This document shows positions 1 through 8,466 of a DNA stretch of 64,000 nucleotides, piece after piece. Under the pieces are notes generated by a model. The model had not been told where the DNA came from, did no database searches, and was given only the letters and a program-made list of their open reading frames with translations. Position numbers and translations under genes: made by a program. The stretch covers positions 310,001 to 374,000 of the forward strand of contig JADJNF010000008.1 in the NCBI GenBank assembly GCA_016714445.1, read 5' to 3'. Origin of the DNA: Saprospiraceae bacterium. GTDB lineage: Bacteria > Bacteroidota > Bacteroidia > Chitinophagales > Saprospiraceae. The stretch's first letter is position 1. Each line of letters starts with the position of its first letter.

Positions 1-61
1 TGATGATGTGTTTGAATTGTTAAATGATGCGATGGACGATGTAATCAATGCTTTGGTCTGA
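1..61 (+). CDS. 3' end of an unidentified gene (partial)
   Basis: Reading from base 2, 19 codons are open and end at a TGA at 59-61. The tail is acidic and helix-like (DDVFELLNDAMDDVINALV). Too little is present to name the product. It runs in the same direction as the lipoprotein gene that starts 66 bases downstream, so the two could share a transcript. Confidence 0.45.
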   Translation, partial: DDVFELLNDAMDDVINALV

Positions 62-127
62 TTTTAGAAATTTGTTCGGCTCAAATATTGTTAGCTGAGA
101 TTATTATTAAACCAACAAAACATTACA

Positions 128-862
128 ATGCTAAAGACAATTAAATCATTAGTTTTTATATGTACTGCCTTAGGATTCATGGCTTTCTTAAATTCTTGCA
201 ACTATGCTAAATCAAATCAGCAGGTAGTAATCTCATCAGACTGCGGGATGACCTGGAAAAAGATAAATGCCGGTGATGCTGTACCAAAAGGAGTAGCCAA
301 TCCTTGCTATATGAAAGTGGTCATTCCCAATTTTCCCATGCAGGGAGACAGTAGATTTATCACCAATCTCAAAGACAGGGTTCGGGCATACGTTCATATT
401 GATTACGATTACAGCATTACAGATCCATTGGAATTTATAAAACAAGCCAAGTTTTTGGGTAAGGCAAACGCTAATGCAGATAGTGATGGTGCCCTGGAAC
501 CTTCGGCATTTGAAGGTGCAGAAAACATGGTAATTGATAAAAGAATCCGCGATGTAAGTAAGTCAATATTCCTTACGGAAGATATTGTTGAGCTGGATCA
601 GGCGGAGATTGAAAACAAACTACTGGCAGAGTCCAATAAAATTTTATCTCCATTGGGTGTTAACTTAAATTTCATAACATTAACTTTTGATCTGGATGAC
701 CAAACCCGACAGGCAATAGATGTATCTACAGCTATGAAAATTTATGAAAGTAAAAATCTTGGAGAGATCGGAAAACAAGTGATTATCCAAAAGGCAGGCG
801 CCGCAAGATTGGTGGTTGAAAGTAATCCTCAGGAAAAGATAAAATTGATCGAAGAAGAATAA
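128..862 (+). CDS. Band-7/SPFH-like lipoprotein
   Basis: A 244-residue protein with an SPII signal: hydrophobic segment 7-20, then a LNSC lipobox with Cys24 as the likely lipidated residue. The mid to C-terminal part (about 80-235) has the look of a band-7/prohibitin domain: alternating strand segments, then DDQTRQAID and a helical stretch rich in Ala, Glu and Lys before the end. Band-7 proteins scaffold membrane microdomains or protease complexes. Here the anchor is a lipid rather than a transmembrane helix, so the protein would sit on the periplasmic side of a membrane. No partner protease or NfeD gene is adjacent. The family call rests on resemblance only. A strong terminator hairpin follows. 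Confidence 0.6.
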   Translation: MLKTIKSLVFICTALGFMAFLNSCNYAKSNQQVVISSDCGMTWKKINAGDAVPKGVANPCYMKVVIPNFPMQGDSRFITNLKDRVRAYVHIDYDYSITDPLEFIKQAKFLGKANANADSDGALEPSAFEGAENMVIDKRIRDVSKSIFLTEDIVELDQAEIENKLLAESNKILSPLGVNLNFITLTFDLDDQTRQAIDVSTAMKIYESKNLGEIGKQVIIQKAGAARLVVESNPQEKIKLIEEE

Positions 863-874
863 TGTAAAAATAAT

Positions 875-913
875 CCGGTAGTTGCTTTTTAATTAATTCA
901 AAGCAACTACCGG
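875..913. terminator. Bidirectional terminator hairpin
   Basis: Perfect 14-bp inverted repeat: 875-888 (CCGGTAGTTGCTTT) pairs with 900-913 around an 11-base loop. It lies between the convergent band-7-like lipoprotein and OsmC genes and can serve both. Confidence 0.85.
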
Positions 914-919
914 AATATT

Positions 920-1354
920 TTAAACTACATTTATTTTAGTTACCAACGTCACTTTGGATTTTATGGAATTTGAGATCAGGCAGGCGCTTTCTGATTTGAT
1001 AAGAATTCTTTCTGCTTTTTCCTTGTCCGATTCATTCACTATAGTTAATTCTGGACTTAGGACTATTTCTGTCATGAGATATTTGCCTTCTTGTTTTTCA
1101 AGCTTTCCTTCGGCAAAACATTTAAAATCGGTGAACTCAAGTTTTGAGTTTTCAGCTACCGCCAGAAAAGTCGTCATGAAGCAGCTATTTACTGCCGCTG
1201 TAAAAAAATGTTCCGGAGACCATACTCCTTCGACTCCATTGGGAAATTGTGGTGGTGTAGCCACATCTATCTGAGTAAGTAATTCAGGTGAGGAAACTTC
1301 ACCGATACGGTCTGCGACCCAATTCAGATGTACATTATATATATGCGATTCCAT
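920..1354 (-). CDS. OsmC family peroxiredoxin-like protein
   Basis: A 144-residue OsmC/Ohr-fold protein. The two family cysteines are visible: Cys58 in the AAVNSCFMTTF helix and Cys125 in ESACLISNS, along with the acidic SPEHFF segment just before the first cysteine. These proteins reduce organic hydroperoxides or related sulfur species with a Cys-Cys pair in the cytoplasm. It starts one base after the stop of the Cys-rich membrane protein gene and is the third gene of an operon beginning with a rhodanese. That context suggests a role in reactive sulfur or peroxide handling. Whether it is OsmC-, Ohr- or YhfA-type cannot be decided by eye. Confidence 0.85.
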   Translation of the reverse strand: MESHIYNVHLNWVADRIGEVSSPELLTQIDVATPPQFPNGVEGVWSPEHFFTAAVNSCFMTTFLAVAENSKLEFTDFKCFAEGKLEKQEGKYLMTEIVLSPELTIVNESDKEKAERILIKSESACLISNSIKSKVTLVTKINVV

Positions 1355-1603
1355 TTATTTAGGTTTAATTATTTCGTATTCAATATTATCAGGCTTGTTT
1401 TCCGCATATTTTTGTGAGGGCACACCGCATGCACCCGACCCGCAACAACCGGTATTTGTAATGGCTTGTAAAAGTAAAAATGATGCAATAAAACCTGAAA
1501 AACTGTCCTTGAGCAATAAAGCCTGATAAGCGAAGTATAGTCCAAGTAATAATCTAAGCCATCTCATTACACCCCAATCCCGAAAATATGTAATACTATT
1601 CAT
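1355..1603 (-). CDS. Small Cys-rich membrane protein (DUF2892/YgaP-tail-like)
   Basis: 82 residues with two closely spaced hydrophobic segments (about 13-30 and 35-50), followed by a GCCGSGACG cluster with Cys53, Cys54 and Cys59, then a charged tail. The arrangement recalls the membrane tail of E. coli YgaP, in which a rhodanese domain is fused to a DUF2892 membrane hairpin; here the rhodanese is a separate gene immediately upstream (4-base gap). It may present thiols at the membrane for persulfide transfer, but this is inference. It is followed directly by osmC. Confidence 0.65.
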   Translation of the reverse strand: MNSITYFRDWGVMRWLRLLLGLYFAYQALLLKDSFSGFIASFLLLQAITNTGCCGSGACGVPSQKYAENKPDNIEYEIIKPK

Positions 1604-1607
1604 TAGA

Positions 1608-1898
1608 TTAAAGTTGATGGCTCAATGATTTTAAATAATTTACTGTCATCCATGAGCCACCATTCACACATGAAAAGCCATTGGAAGAAAGGTAATTTTC
1701 TACCTGACCACTTCTATTACCTGAAGCACAACATAAAATCAATGGTGCTTTTAAATTTTTTAATTCTTCTATACGGTATGGAACTTCATTTAAAGGAATG
1801 TTGATGGATCCTGCGACATGGCCACCCATAAATTCTCCCGGAGTTCTTACGTCTACGATGGTTCCTTCATCGTCTGCAATTAATTGTTCTATATTCAT
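1608..1898 (-). CDS. Single-domain rhodanese-like sulfurtransferase
   Basis: A 96-residue cytoplasmic rhodanese domain covering the whole protein. The N-terminal part has the family pattern IVDVRTPGEF followed by HVAGSINIPL. The active-site loop is CASGNRSG with catalytic Cys57 and Arg62, preceded by a second cysteine (Cys56). Rhodaneses carry sulfane sulfur as a persulfide on the loop cysteine. It is the first gene of a three-gene operon with a Cys-rich membrane protein and OsmC, with gaps of 4 and 0 bases. A promoter -7 box lies just upstream. Confidence 0.9.
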   Translation of the reverse strand: MNIEQLIADDEGTIVDVRTPGEFMGGHVAGSINIPLNEVPYRIEELKNLKAPLILCCASGNRSGQVENYLSSNGFSCVNGGSWMTVNYLKSLSHQL

Positions 1899-1916
1899 GT
1901 CAATTTATTTATAGCA

Positions 1917-1924
1917 CAAAGGTA
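1917..1924 (-). promoter_or_regulatory. Promoter -7 box of the rhodanese operon
   Basis: TACCTTTG on the minus strand, an exact match to the Bacteroidota TAnnTTTG -7 consensus, 18 bases before the rhodanese ATG. No clear TTTG -33 element is seen at the usual spacing. Confidence 0.5.
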
Positions 1925-2084
1925 AAGGGTTGCATTTTATCGATGTGCTACCTGTGTTACAGATAGATTTGGATTGCAGGGCAGCACATATCACAACTTC
2001 TGTTTAAACTTGAGATCGACAGGGTAAACATCAAAACAAAAGCTATTGAAGCCCACATTCAAAATGCAAAAACTGAAGTACTTT

Positions 2085-2972
2085 TTAATCCACATCTATC
2101 ACTTGACGCGTGTGACCTGCAAAAATACCTGTGCCGCCATTGATATTGGTTGTGACAGGAACCGGCGTGCCAAAAGGGTTGTCGGCAGTGTTTTGGTGTG
2201 CATTAAGAGAGCGGCTAAATTTGTAATAGTCTTCCGAGATACCATACCAAACCAATTTTACATTTCCTTTTGCCCAATCTTCCGGAATACGATACGTTTG
2301 AAAATCCAGGATCTTTTCTTTTCCATCAAAACCATCATCTGTCAATAAAACAGTATATCTCTCATGCGATTCAAAGACGGCTGGATCAAGACTGCTTACA
2401 GATGTAGGTCGGATTTGATTGTTAAAAAAAGGAGCTATAATTTGCACGGCATAATAATTTTTACCAGGTTTATCCATAAACTTTACAGATACCTTACTTC
2501 TTTCATCGCCGTTTTGGTCCAAACCACCATCTTCGTAAAAAACCGCTGAAAGTATATCTGTCTCCGGCAAAAACCTGAAAGTTGATGATGCTTGCCCATA
2601 CAAGGGATGTGTGGCTAAAATAGACAGTTCATCACCTTGTTTCAATGGTGATGGTAAGATCACTGCATAATTATAATAGGTACTTGCCTGGGCATTTATC
2701 TTTGCTACATAAGATTGGCCATTGACTGTTAGTATTACTTCAGCATCATTGATATTTAAATCATAGATTTCTATGTTTTCGAGTATGCCTGCATTTGTAG
2801 ATATTCTGAAATCTATAGTATCCCTACCTGTATAAGCAAGATGATCTATCACCAGAGTTTTTTCAAATGGGGGCGGATCCAGCTCTAAAGTCGTCTCAAA
2901 AAAATCTTCACATGATGTTAAAATCAAAAAGAAAGAAATGGCGATGATATATAATATACTTTTGAAATGCAT
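2085..2972 (-). CDS. DUF4249-family lipoprotein
   Basis: 295 residues with an SPII signal (hydrophobic 5-18, lipobox LTSC, Cys21). The rest is strand-rich, with an early FEKTLVIDHLAY segment and a C-terminal NINGGTGIFAGH segment. These match the DUF4249 family, whose genes in Bacteroidota sit next to TonB-dependent receptors. It starts 12 bases after the stop of such a receptor and is co-transcribed with it. It is probably an outer-membrane partner of that receptor, taking the place a SusD protein would have, though the ligand is unknown. A second receptor/DUF4249 pair lies at 33.6-37.4 kb. Confidence 0.8.
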   Translation of the reverse strand: MHFKSILYIIAISFFLILTSCEDFFETTLELDPPPFEKTLVIDHLAYTGRDTIDFRISTNAGILENIEIYDLNINDAEVILTVNGQSYVAKINAQASTYYNYAVILPSPLKQGDELSILATHPLYGQASSTFRFLPETDILSAVFYEDGGLDQNGDERSKVSVKFMDKPGKNYYAVQIIAPFFNNQIRPTSVSSLDPAVFESHERYTVLLTDDGFDGKEKILDFQTYRIPEDWAKGNVKLVWYGISEDYYKFSRSLNAHQNTADNPFGTPVPVTTNINGGTGIFAGHTRQVIDVD

Positions 2973-2984
2973 GATGTATTATAT

Positions 2985-5354
2985 TTAAAACTTAAGAGAA
3001 TAGGTCACATAAGGTATAAGCGGAAATAAACTAACTTGTTTTAACACTCTTTTTTCTACTCCTGTATCCAGATAGTCGGTGTCAAAATATACAAAAAAGG
3101 GATTATTATTGGCATAGGCATTGTAAGCACCAATAGACCAGGTACGTGTCCTGTTTTTTCTTGTTTTAATAAAATTGATCCCGATATCCAATCGGTGATA
3201 AGCATTCATTCTGTAACTGTTTCGATCACCATATTGCTCCACGTTGGTCAGATAAGAATAATCGAGATTTTCTCCGGAGACAATAGCTCCATATCTTGAC
3301 TTCGGTAAGGTGACTGCATTTCCGGTACCATACACCCATGTAGACGAGACATTTATTTTTTTGGAAAGCTCATAGATGGCAACTATTGATAGGTCATGTC
3401 TCCTGTCATATCTGTAGGGGAAGGCTCTACCTTCATTGAGATCTGAAAACTGTCTGTTGTTCCATGCAAGTGTATAGCCTATCCAACCGGACAGTTTACC
3501 GGTTTTCTTCTGCAAAAAAAACTCAAATCCATATGCTTCCCCTTTGCCTTGTGTGATTCTGTCTTGCCAGTCTGACAGTTCAAATAATCCTGAGCCGTCT
3601 TTGTATGCTATCAGATTATTCATCCTTTTATAATATGCTTCGACTGATATTTCGTAATCTTTACCGAAAGTTTTGGCAACTCCTATGGCAGCTTGCCATG
3701 ACTCCTGCGGCTTCACTCGTGCCGTGGTGGGCAGCCATAAATCTGTAGGCAAACCGATGCCTTCAAAAGACAACAAATTGATAAATTGCCTCATTGTAGC
3801 AAAGGATGCTTTAAGTCCTATCCCTTTCGGTAACAAATATCGGGCACTAAACCTTGGCTGAAGTGATGTATAAAATGCATCATCGACACTGAATCCGGAG
3901 AGATGAAGTCCAACATTTACTTTTAGTTTTTTAGTAATTTCAAAATCGTCTTCAACATACATGGCCATTTCTGTGGCATTTTTTATTGGCTGACCCAAGG
4001 TCTGCTTAAAATTTATGCCATTTGTAGCAGATATTTGTTCAAGGTTAAACTGTCCCGGATTGAATTCGTGAAAGATGACATTGGTCCCAAAACGTATAAA
4101 ATGTCTGGGAGATGGAACATAGTCAAAATCAATTTTGGCAGCATAATCTCTGATGCCGGATAGATAGCCAAGGGATATCAGATCAGTAGACTTATCCTCA
4201 TATTCAGTACCAAGAGATATTGCTGTATTCAGGTTGTATTTGCTGTAGGTCAGGGTAGTATTCATAAAGAGTTTGTCATGTATGACATGATTCCATCTTA
4301 GTGCACCCGTCAGATTTCCCCACCCGAGACCATTGTCCGTAAAGTCTTTATTTCCAAATTCTGTATCTTTCTGATTAAAATAAAACTTATCATTGCCACC
4401 ATATACACTGAGATAAATTCTATCCCTTTGCGAAAACGTATGATTGACTTTGGCATTCAGATCATAAAAATAGTAACCAGTATCTCCTTCAGATCCGGAA
4501 TCTTTAAAACTTTGTTTGATGAATGGTTTGGCCAACAGGTCTATATAAGTACGTCTCCCGGAAACCAAAAATGAAGTTTTACCCTTATTTATAGGTCCTT
4601 CGAGTGTAAGTTTGGAACCTACTAAACCAATAGACACATCACCATGAAATTCCTGCTGATGGCCATCCTTAAGATTGATCTCCAATACACTGGATAATCT
4701 GCCACCATATCTTGCAGGAAATCCACCTTTGATCAGGGTCACATCTTTGATTGCTTCCGCATTAAAAACTGAAAAAAAGCCAAAAAGGTGATTGGCATTA
4801 TACACAGGTACACCATCCAGCAAGATGAGATTTTGATCCGGACTTCCACCGCGCACATAAAGTCCTGCCTGACCTTCGCCGCCTGATTGAACTCCAGGCA
4901 ACAATTGCAATGCCTTTAATACATCTGTTTCGCCCATTAGAGCAGGTATCTTTTTTATCTGAAGGATAGGTACATCAATCATGCTCATCTGTGTCTCCGT
5001 TTCTATTTTTTTATCTTTTGTTGCGGTGATTTCTATCTCATCAAAGACAGCTTCACTTTTCATTTTTATGTTGTAACTCAGAGATACTTGACCTGAGATG
5101 TTTATTGATTGGGCAGAGTATCCAATGTAAGATATTTCCAACAAAATCACATCATCCCGATCAAGAGTTATACTGTAAAATCCAAACGTATTTGAGACTG
5201 TTCCACTTTGTGTAGATGGATGATAGATATTACATCCGATGAGTTTTTCTCCTGATGATTCATCTTCTATGTATCCGGATATCGTAACTTTCTGTGCAGC
5301 CAGAAGATGACAAAATAGTATTATTATATATAGAATAATGGATTTTTTTAGCAT
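2985..5354 (-). CDS. TonB-dependent receptor with carboxypeptidase-like N-domain
   Basis: 789 residues. Signal peptide 1-20 ending in LLAAQ; CarboxypepD_reg-like beta domain about 22-105 (VTISGYIEDESSGEKLIGCN); TonB plug about 120-230 with GLYVRGGSPDQNLILLDGVP; then a 22-strand-type barrel ending in an aromatic-rich C-terminus (VTYSLKF). It is an outer-membrane energy-coupled importer. Its length is well below SusC proteins (about 1,000) and it pairs with a DUF4249 lipoprotein instead of SusD, so the substrate may not be a glycan. There is no STN domain, so no direct anti-sigma signalling is indicated. Confidence 0.9.
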   Translation of the reverse strand: MLKKSIILYIIILFCHLLAAQKVTISGYIEDESSGEKLIGCNIYHPSTQSGTVSNTFGFYSITLDRDDVILLEISYIGYSAQSINISGQVSLSYNIKMKSEAVFDEIEITATKDKKIETETQMSMIDVPILQIKKIPALMGETDVLKALQLLPGVQSGGEGQAGLYVRGGSPDQNLILLDGVPVYNANHLFGFFSVFNAEAIKDVTLIKGGFPARYGGRLSSVLEINLKDGHQQEFHGDVSIGLVGSKLTLEGPINKGKTSFLVSGRRTYIDLLAKPFIKQSFKDSGSEGDTGYYFYDLNAKVNHTFSQRDRIYLSVYGGNDKFYFNQKDTEFGNKDFTDNGLGWGNLTGALRWNHVIHDKLFMNTTLTYSKYNLNTAISLGTEYEDKSTDLISLGYLSGIRDYAAKIDFDYVPSPRHFIRFGTNVIFHEFNPGQFNLEQISATNGINFKQTLGQPIKNATEMAMYVEDDFEITKKLKVNVGLHLSGFSVDDAFYTSLQPRFSARYLLPKGIGLKASFATMRQFINLLSFEGIGLPTDLWLPTTARVKPQESWQAAIGVAKTFGKDYEISVEAYYKRMNNLIAYKDGSGLFELSDWQDRITQGKGEAYGFEFFLQKKTGKLSGWIGYTLAWNNRQFSDLNEGRAFPYRYDRRHDLSIVAIYELSKKINVSSTWVYGTGNAVTLPKSRYGAIVSGENLDYSYLTNVEQYGDRNSYRMNAYHRLDIGINFIKTRKNRTRTWSIGAYNAYANNNPFFVYFDTDYLDTGVEKRVLKQVSLFPLIPYVTYSLKF

Positions 5355-5519
5355 AAGGTTGCATATTAAAGATGATGATATTTAAGTCTTAAATGTAAAT
5401 AAAGGAAGTTTCGCTGCTTGTAAGTATTAATTTTAACGTTTATTTAATGTGTTATTCTCAGGAATTTTTCATCTTTGTGAGACTTCACTAATTTACGTTA
5501 AAATATCATTCAAAAGTAT

Positions 5520-6170
5520 ATGATTCACAATTTATCATCCCAAAATTCCATAGCAAATCAATTTCTGGCACAACTTCGTGATGTAAATGTACAAAACAAC
5601 AGACTTCTTTTCAGGGAGAACATGGAACGTCTGGGAAATATTTTTGCATATGAAATAAGTAAACACCTTGATTATAAAGAAGTAGAAGTTGAGACGCCAT
5701 TAGGTATTGCCAAATCTAATATCCCTGATTCAAAAATAGTTTTGTGTACTATATTACGAGCAGGGTTGCCTTTGTATAATGGAATCCTTGATTTTTTTGA
5801 TGATGCCAATAATTCTTTTGTAGCAGCATATCGAAAAAACCATAAAGATGGGACCTTTGAAATAAGTCTTGAATATATCACCTGCCCTGATCTCACAGGA
5901 GCCACACTGATACTTATCGATCCAATGCTGGCCACTGGTGCATCCATTGAAAAGACGCTGGAGTCCCTTTCTGAATATGGTAAATATGAACAATTGCATA
6001 TAGTTTCTATTATTGCTTCGTCTTTTGGCGTCAATCATATAAAAAGACTTTATCCTAATGCACATCTTTGGATGGCAGCCGAGGATGAAGAACTGACAGC
6101 AAAATCTTATATCGTACCAGGTTTGGGGGATGCCGGTGATCTTGCTTTCGGAAAAAAATTGCAGGAATAA
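5520..6170 (+). CDS. upp: Uracil phosphoribosyltransferase
   Basis: 216 residues, normal length for the enzyme that makes UMP from uracil and PRPP in pyrimidine salvage. The PRPP loop DPMLATGAS is at 134-142. The uracil-binding C-terminal motif GLGDAGDLAFG is at 201-211, and ILRAGLPL at 78-85 is the family substrate loop. Cytoplasmic. The gene is divergent from the TonB receptor and is followed 18 bases later by a rhomboid gene on the same strand, likely in one transcript. Confidence 0.96.
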   Translation: MIHNLSSQNSIANQFLAQLRDVNVQNNRLLFRENMERLGNIFAYEISKHLDYKEVEVETPLGIAKSNIPDSKIVLCTILRAGLPLYNGILDFFDDANNSFVAAYRKNHKDGTFEISLEYITCPDLTGATLILIDPMLATGASIEKTLESLSEYGKYEQLHIVSIIASSFGVNHIKRLYPNAHLWMAAEDEELTAKSYIVPGLGDAGDLAFGKKLQE

Positions 6171-6188
6171 TTTTAAAATATTGAGGAT

Positions 6189-6743
6189 ATGGGATTAAAA
6201 TTGAAATGGAATTCGCCGGTCATTTTAACTTTTGCCTTGGTTTGTACTGCAGTTTTTGTTGCTGATATGTTGATGATGGGCAAATTAATGCCTGTATTTA
6301 CAGTGTATCCATCTATGGACTGGTCCAATCCATTTTCATTGGCAAGTCTGGTCACACATGTGTTTGGTCATGCCAATTTGGAGCATTTACTTGGTAATCT
6401 AACATTTATCTTATTGCTGGGACCCATAATAGAAGAGAAATATGGGTCAAAAAGACTTATTTACATGATTTTGGCCACCGCACTGATCACTGGTTTTATA
6501 AATATCATGTTTTTTAATACTGGTCTCATGGGAGCCAGTGGCATAGTTTTTATGCTGATCTTATTGGTTTCGTTTACCAATGTCTCTTCCGGCGAGATTC
6601 CGGTTACATTTATACTGGTAGCATTGCTTTTTATTGGAAAGGAATTACTCCAAAGCGTAGAAATCAATCAGATAGCAGAATCTGCGCACATCATAGGTGG
6701 TATATGTGGAAGTTTTTTTGGCTTCAAGGGAGCGGGACGTTGA
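6189..6743 (+). CDS. Rhomboid family intramembrane serine protease
   Basis: 184 residues, compact six-helix rhomboid. The catalytic dyad is visible: Ser117 in GASG (115-118) on helix 4 and His167 in SAHIIGG on helix 6. The helix-2 motif HLLGN is at 66-70. The enzyme would cleave membrane proteins inside the bilayer. No extra domain is present. The start is 18 bases after upp, and its TGA stop lies two bases from the convergent stop of the inositol-phosphatase gene. The window carries a second, longer rhomboid at 47.3-48.1 kb. Confidence 0.88.
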   Translation: MGLKLKWNSPVILTFALVCTAVFVADMLMMGKLMPVFTVYPSMDWSNPFSLASLVTHVFGHANLEHLLGNLTFILLLGPIIEEKYGSKRLIYMILATALITGFINIMFFNTGLMGASGIVFMLILLVSFTNVSSGEIPVTFILVALLFIGKELLQSVEINQIAESAHIIGGICGSFFGFKGAGR

Positions 6744-6745
6744 TT

Positions 6746-7534
6746 CTATAAAAAATTACTGGTTACTCCCAGCATTCTCTCTTTAAATTGTGGCGCAGTA
6801 GCCAATATTTCGCCTTCAAACAACCAGGCATCCTTCCCGCTATAATCTGAAATGATTCCACCTGCCTCCATTACAATCAGCGCACCAGCGGCAATGTCAT
6901 ATGAGTTAAGCGTATGTTCGTAAAAGGCTCCAAATCTTCCACATGCTACATAACATAAATCAAGAGCTGCAGATCCTATCCTGCGGATACCACGGGTAGA
7001 TGTTAATATCTGTTCTAGTGCCGAAAAATGTGCAGGACTTGTATGTTCTGTTTTGTACGGAAAGCCAGTACCTATCAGCACATCATGAAAAAATAGCCTG
7101 TCAGTTACTTTTATTGGCTTTTGATTCAGAAAGGCTCCCCCACCTTTTATAGCATTAAATACTTCATTGCCTATCACTTCATGCACTATTCCAAGCAACA
7201 TATCCTTACCATCATATAGCGCCACACTAACAGAAAAATAAGGAACTGAGTGCAAAAAGTTGGTTGTACCATCGAGCGGATCGATAATCCAGGTCAGTGC
7301 TTTTGTCGATTGCTCCACCATTTCTTCTTCTGTAATAAAACCTGCATCGGGTAGTATGGATGAAAGTCCTTTGATGAGTATCTCTTCCGAATGCTGATCA
7401 ACAAATGATACCAATGAATTTATCCCTTTTTCAGATACCTGATCTGCAGAGACCTTGTCTCGTTGATGTCTTATAAAATCCGCGGCTTCTTTTACCACCA
7501 GTATGGCATCAGCATTTATTTGCTCAATATTCAT
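6746..7534 (-). CDS. Inositol monophosphatase family protein
   Basis: 262 residues, typical length of the IMPase/SuhB/CysQ family of Mg-dependent, Li-sensitive phosphatases. The metal-binding motif DPLDGTTNF is at 85-93, preceded by the EEE segment at 69-71. The second motif is SYDIAAG at 211-217, where the usual Trp before Asp is Tyr. Substrate (inositol phosphate, PAP or another sugar phosphate) cannot be told from sequence alone. A terminator hairpin sits just upstream of its start, separating it from nfu. Confidence 0.9.
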   Translation of the reverse strand: MNIEQINADAILVVKEAADFIRHQRDKVSADQVSEKGINSLVSFVDQHSEEILIKGLSSILPDAGFITEEEMVEQSTKALTWIIDPLDGTTNFLHSVPYFSVSVALYDGKDMLLGIVHEVIGNEVFNAIKGGGAFLNQKPIKVTDRLFFHDVLIGTGFPYKTEHTSPAHFSALEQILTSTRGIRRIGSAALDLCYVACGRFGAFYEHTLNSYDIAAGALIVMEAGGIISDYSGKDAWLFEGEILATAPQFKERMLGVTSNFL

Positions 7535-7557
7535 CTTTAAAGTAATTTTGAATTAAA

Positions 7558-7587
7558 AAAAAAGTCAGAACGGATTCTGACTTTTTT
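7558..7587. terminator. Terminator hairpin downstream of nfu
   Basis: Perfect 13-bp stem, 7558-7570 (AAAAAAGTCAGAA) with 7575-7587, and a 4-base loop CGGA. With A and T runs at the ends it works as an intrinsic terminator on the minus strand after nfu. It lies only 24 bases before the inositol-phosphatase ATG, so that gene must be read through or start from a promoter overlapping the hairpin. Confidence 0.8.
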
Positions 7588-7609
7588 ACATGTATATTTT
7601 TTTGAGACA

Positions 7610-8215
7610 TTATCCCATTTCTGAAACTACTTCTACAACCTCTGGTACCATTCTCTTGAGCATACCTTCTATGCCGGACTTTAAGGTTACCGTAGATGAA
7701 GGACAACCACTACAAGAACCCTGGAGAATTACTGTGACAATACCTTGGTTAAAAGATTTAAACTCAATATTTCCACCGTCCATTTCAACAGCGGGTTTAA
7801 CATATGTATCTATCAGGTCTTTTATTTTTTTTACCAGCTCAGCTTCATCACCTGTATATTGAAATTCTGTGGTATTGGCATCAATTTCAGCCATTGCTTC
7901 TTCAAATCCTTCTTTAATTACTGGTTTTTCTTCTGTTACCCATGCTTTGATATATTCTTTGAGCAATAACATGATGTCCTCCCATGCGTAATTAAACTCC
8001 TTGGTCACAGTCACAAAATTATTGCAGATATAAACTCCTTTTACATATGGAAATTTATACAGGGCAGATGCTAGTTCTGACCATTCATTTGCTATACTTT
8101 CTTCTTTAAAATCAGCAGTTCCCTTATATAACATCTTATTGGTCACAAACTTAAGTGTCTCAGGATTTGGTGTTTGTTCTGTGTATAACATCACAGGGCT
8201 TTTTACAGCTTCCAT
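7610..8215 (-). CDS. Nfu-type Fe-S cluster carrier
   Basis: 201 residues in two domains: an Nfu N-terminal domain (about 8-95, with TPNPETLKF near the start, as in mitochondrial NFU1) and a C-terminal NifU domain (about 125-201) with DGGNIEF and the cluster-binding CSGC motif, Cys168 and Cys171. Nfu proteins receive Fe-S clusters from the SUF machinery and pass them to targets such as lipoate synthase and aconitase. It is transcribed alone from a promoter in the divergent region shared with the mutase-like gene and ends at a strong hairpin. Confidence 0.93.
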   Translation of the reverse strand: MEAVKSPVMLYTEQTPNPETLKFVTNKMLYKGTADFKEESIANEWSELASALYKFPYVKGVYICNNFVTVTKEFNYAWEDIMLLLKEYIKAWVTEEKPVIKEGFEEAMAEIDANTTEFQYTGDEAELVKKIKDLIDTYVKPAVEMDGGNIEFKSFNQGIVTVILQGSCSGCPSSTVTLKSGIEGMLKRMVPEVVEVVSEMG

Positions 8216-8243
8216 TTTTCTTATTTTTAATCATTCTAAACAT

Positions 8244-8251
8244 CAAAATTA
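8244..8251 (-). promoter_or_regulatory. Promoter -7 box of nfu
   Basis: TAATTTTG on the minus strand matches TAnnTTTG exactly, 28 bases before the nfu ATG. No convincing -33 TTTG is seen. Confidence 0.4.
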
Positions 8252-8438
8252 ATGCTTAGTTCAGATTTTTTCACATTTTTTCTCTCATTCCGGTCAGGAT
8301 TCTAAACATTTACGTTATTCTTAGATGAGTTTGCAAAATTTGGTTACACAATGTATTGATTTTGAGTATCTTTTGAAAAGATATTATTTGAAAAGAAAAT
8401 TTCGTCGGTTTATGCATCAGCTAAATCAATCAAAAGCC

Positions 8439-8446
8439 TATATTTG
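8439..8446 (+). promoter_or_regulatory. Promoter -7 box of the mutase-like gene
   Basis: TATATTTG matches TAnnTTTG exactly, 20 bases before the ATG at 8467. The -33 element is not clear. Confidence 0.45.
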
Positions 8447-8466
8447 TGATATAAAGTAGAATCAGT

